DNA from: Bugula neritina
Taxonomy: Eukaryota > Bryozoa > Gymnolaemata > Cheilostomatida > Bugulidae
Assembly (NCBI GenBank): GCA_964035545.1
Contig: OZ037765.1
Location: forward strand, 29,686,004 to 29,750,003
Direction of reading: 5' to 3'
DNA length: 64,000 nt
Positions within the stretch are counted from its first letter, which is position 1. The number at the start of each line of letters is the position of its first letter. The notes beneath the pieces were generated by a model that saw nothing but the letters and a program-made list of their open reading frames with translations, was not told the origin of the DNA and made no database searches. The translations under genes and the position numbers were made by a program. This document shows positions 62,001 through 64,000 of this stretch, one piece after another.

Positions 62001-63115
62001 AATGAGTTCAATGTGTTAGGTCAGTCACATTTGCAAACTCAAGTAGTTCAGGCTTTGCAGTCCACTGCTATTATTTGATATCTTTTGTGAAAATCTCATT
62101 TGAAATGTTTCATCTAAAATAAGATCACGTTACTGAGATTTTAGTTCAAGTGGAATGGCAACAGCCTTGGGCTGATGTATCGGTTATTAATTAAATTGAT
62201 TGTTCAGGTTTTCGTTTCAAAGCCTGGTAATAATAACTATTAAAAAAGGTGAATTTAAACATATCTCTATGGAGTTGTCTTTCACTAGTCCGTTTTGAGA
62301 CAAGTTCCTGTGGTATTATACTGAAGCTCTCCTATCCTTTCTTCTTAGAGTTTAGACAAGCCTCTATTAATTGCATAACAATTGCTGGCAGCATAGCTGA
62401 TCAATGTTGCTGTCAAAACAAACACTAGCTGATTATAATATAAACACAGTGTCAGGTCAAGGTGCTAAAGAAATTCCAGTGTCTTCATTCCACAGGAGAT
62501 ATGAGGTATTGTGACTATTTCTGGCTGTGAGTTGTTGAGTGACTACCACCAGTGGCTTCATAGCTACTGGCTGGTTACAGTCTCTGCAGCTGTGAAAACA
62601 TCAGCCACTCTATGCACCAGTTGCCAGGAAATTTTGTATAGTGATTAATAGAGGGTTTTCAGACATCTCTCTAGGGGGATTTGTATTTTAAAGTTGTCTC
62701 CCCCTGCAGGGATTGGGGGCAGTCTCGATGATATATAGAAGGCCCATAAAATAAGTAGAAATGTAAGGTTTGAGTGAAGACTACTACTAGTATAAGTTTC
62801 ATTTTTTCTGAGATTAATATTTTGGCATAAGTACACATATGAGCAGTTTCAGAATTTTTTTAAAAAATTTTGTTAATGATAAATGGCACAAAAACAAAAC
62901 TTCAAAGCATATTTGTGGTTTTGGTTAGTGAGCAAATCTGAAGCTGGCAGCTGTCATTATTATTTGCTTTGCCGACTGTAACCAGTATGTTTAGAGCTGC
63001 TAACCTTTCAACTCTTAGGACAATAATAACATGCTCGTACACAGTATAGCTGCACTAGTGGGCTCTGTCTTACTGAACTCCAAATGCTCCAAATTATGGG
63101 TTGGAACACATGCCT
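56068..63115 (+). CDS. Protein 4.1 (EPB41-like) FERM-domain protein, 5' part
   Basis: Eight exons: 56068-56091, 57297-57491, 58464-58568, 59322-59367, 60693-60990, 61321-61426, 61685-61819 and 63019-63115, about 335 aa, phase-consistent; the gene continues past the window. A Pro/Ser-rich leader of about 54 residues precedes the FERM domain: F1 (MVVCRVILLDGENFQVEVA, DYFSISF), F2 (YWELKFYPPAPEDLNEDLTRY, LGSYTAQGEIGDFD, FAPNQSEELL), then TPAEADLEFLTNATKCALYG and F3 (GVSASGLYIYHGRLRMESFKW, PRIIKLSYKTRVFHIKLRPG). The LSYK..FxIKxRPG strand favours the EPB41/EPB41L1-3 group (fly coracle) over EPB41L5 or FARP. Such proteins link membrane proteins to spectrin-actin and form septate junctions in invertebrates. 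The short first exon (MGDKYNGD) is the least certain part. Confidence 0.88.
56712..56880. repeat. About 20-bp minisatellite in 4.1-like intron 1
   Basis: Repeats of CTGACACCAACTGACTCTAC, with an 18-bp variant containing CTGACATAATCTGACTAC. About eight units with a higher-order alternation of the two types. Confidence 0.85.
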
Positions 63116-63279
63116 GTACGTTTATGAAGGCACTGGCTCATTTGTATTAACATGTTCACGTACTTACACACCTATACTATGAAAATAACTAAGCCACCCT
63201 ACTATCTAATATTTCTATATATCAAAAAAATTATTATAAATATAAAGATATGTATTAAAATAGATAGATTAAATTTGTA

Positions 63280-63624
63280 AGCCTAGGGCCACACGGTGCG
63301 TATTTTCGCATGCGAAAATTGAAATCACAAGTAGCAAAGGTGTCCACTGTGCGCGTTGAGAAAACATTCGCACTTGTCGCTCTGCATTTTCAACGCAAGT
63401 GCGAATCGTCTCTGTCGTCGTCACCTAATTGGCTGGTATTATTAAGCGAGCCCAATTTCTTTATTTTAGTGCTAAATTCCAGTAAATTGCGTTTTATTGA
63501 AAGCGAGTGCGATTTAAAAATGAACGCTTTGTTTATCACGCATCACTGACGCTACAGTGGACACCTTTGCTACTTGTGATTTCAATTTTCGCATGCGAAA
63601 ATACGCACCGTGTGGCCCTAGGCT
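63280..63624. mobile_element. 345-bp MITE with about 80-bp inverted repeats
   Basis: Left end AGCCTAGGGCCACACGGTGC is mirrored perfectly at the right end (63605-63624). The match continues inward through TTTTCGCATGCGAAAA and GTAGCAAAGGTGTCCACTG for about 80 bp per arm. The centre has no real ORF. The arms have almost no substitutions, so the insertion is young. It lies just downstream of the last visible 4.1-like exon, inside an intron. It is probably hAT- or PiggyBac-like in length, but no target duplication is clear. Confidence 0.9.
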
Positions 63625-64000
63625 AATTTCAAACAACATCTTATCTAAAAATGTCAAACACTGTATAACTATATATATGTTTTAAAAGCATTTGTTTACA
63701 TGGCATGCATGCAAGTCAATGAAAATATTTAGAGAACAGTAAAAAGAAGCATATAAATTTTAGAATAGTTTCTTCTTTTCTGAGATGAATATTTTGGAAA
63801 AGTCCCACAATTCAACGTTTAAATTAAATCTGTAAAAAAAATTCACAGCGTATTTTCAATGAAGAATTATTCTTGCAAGCTGTTTGTATACCAACATTCC
63901 TAATACAGAAATGTTTTTGGAGCATTGTAAATTATATACTGCTGCATTGCAGAAAAAAAATCATCAAAAAAAGCACTTTTCAGCCAAAGCAACTTGGCTT

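Noticed and set aside
1-64000. CRISPR arrays, prokaryotic operons, riboswitches
   Set aside because: The window is eukaryotic; the regular repeats have no unique spacers and all sit in introns or intergenic DNA.

Overview
This is a window of nuclear DNA from an animal, very probably an invertebrate. It is AT-rich, and its genes are split by spliceosomal introns (GT..AG) into short exons that each translate cleanly once joined. The gene set is metazoan: a fused CAD (glutaminase/CPSase/DHOase/ATCase), an Sp-family three-finger transcription factor with a Buttonhead box, a MORN4 orthologue, a folate-receptor-like secreted protein, a protein 4.1 FERM protein, and a coiled-coil/CAP-Gly-like protein. 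I cannot name the phylum from sequence alone; a lophotrochozoan or other non-vertebrate is the best guess, because the mobile elements look like those of marine invertebrates.

Layout. Minus strand: a CAP-Gly-like coiled-coil gene, incomplete at its 3' end (about 37-4538); a degenerate AT-rich interval with a hammerhead-like motif near 8.9 kb; an Sp1/3/4-like gene (9618-13424, eight coding exons, 597 aa); a nested inverted-repeat element (14.4-15.1 kb); MORN4 (17341-18744, three coding exons, 147 aa). Plus strand: an intronless folate-receptor-like ORF (21434-22012); a decayed transposon-derived gene on the minus strand (23.6-25.2 kb); CAD (28878-52292); the 5' part of a protein 4.1-like gene (56068-63115, continuing past the window).

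CAD dominates. I could resolve 40 coding exons (6534 nt, 2177 aa) with every phase consistent. The product catalyses the first three steps of de novo pyrimidine synthesis. All four enzyme modules are intact by motif: glutaminase Cys-His-Glu triad, two CPSase halves, DHOase zinc ligands and carbamylated Lys, and ATCase STRT and HPTQ loops. Its introns carry an unusual load of small elements: two copies of one TA-flanked MITE, two tRNA-derived SINE-like units, a 776-bp terminal-inverted-repeat element, and two tandem duplications of 5' splice sites.

The most striking items are these: a 20-bp minisatellite in CAD intron 12 in which every unit restarts with a consensus GTAAGT donor, seeded at the real donor; a separate 19-bp duplication of the exon 22 donor in the same gene; a hammerhead-ribozyme-like fold at 8884-8940 with a palindromic helix III; and repeated degenerate period-6 tracts of TTAGTN type scattered through the intergenic DNA.
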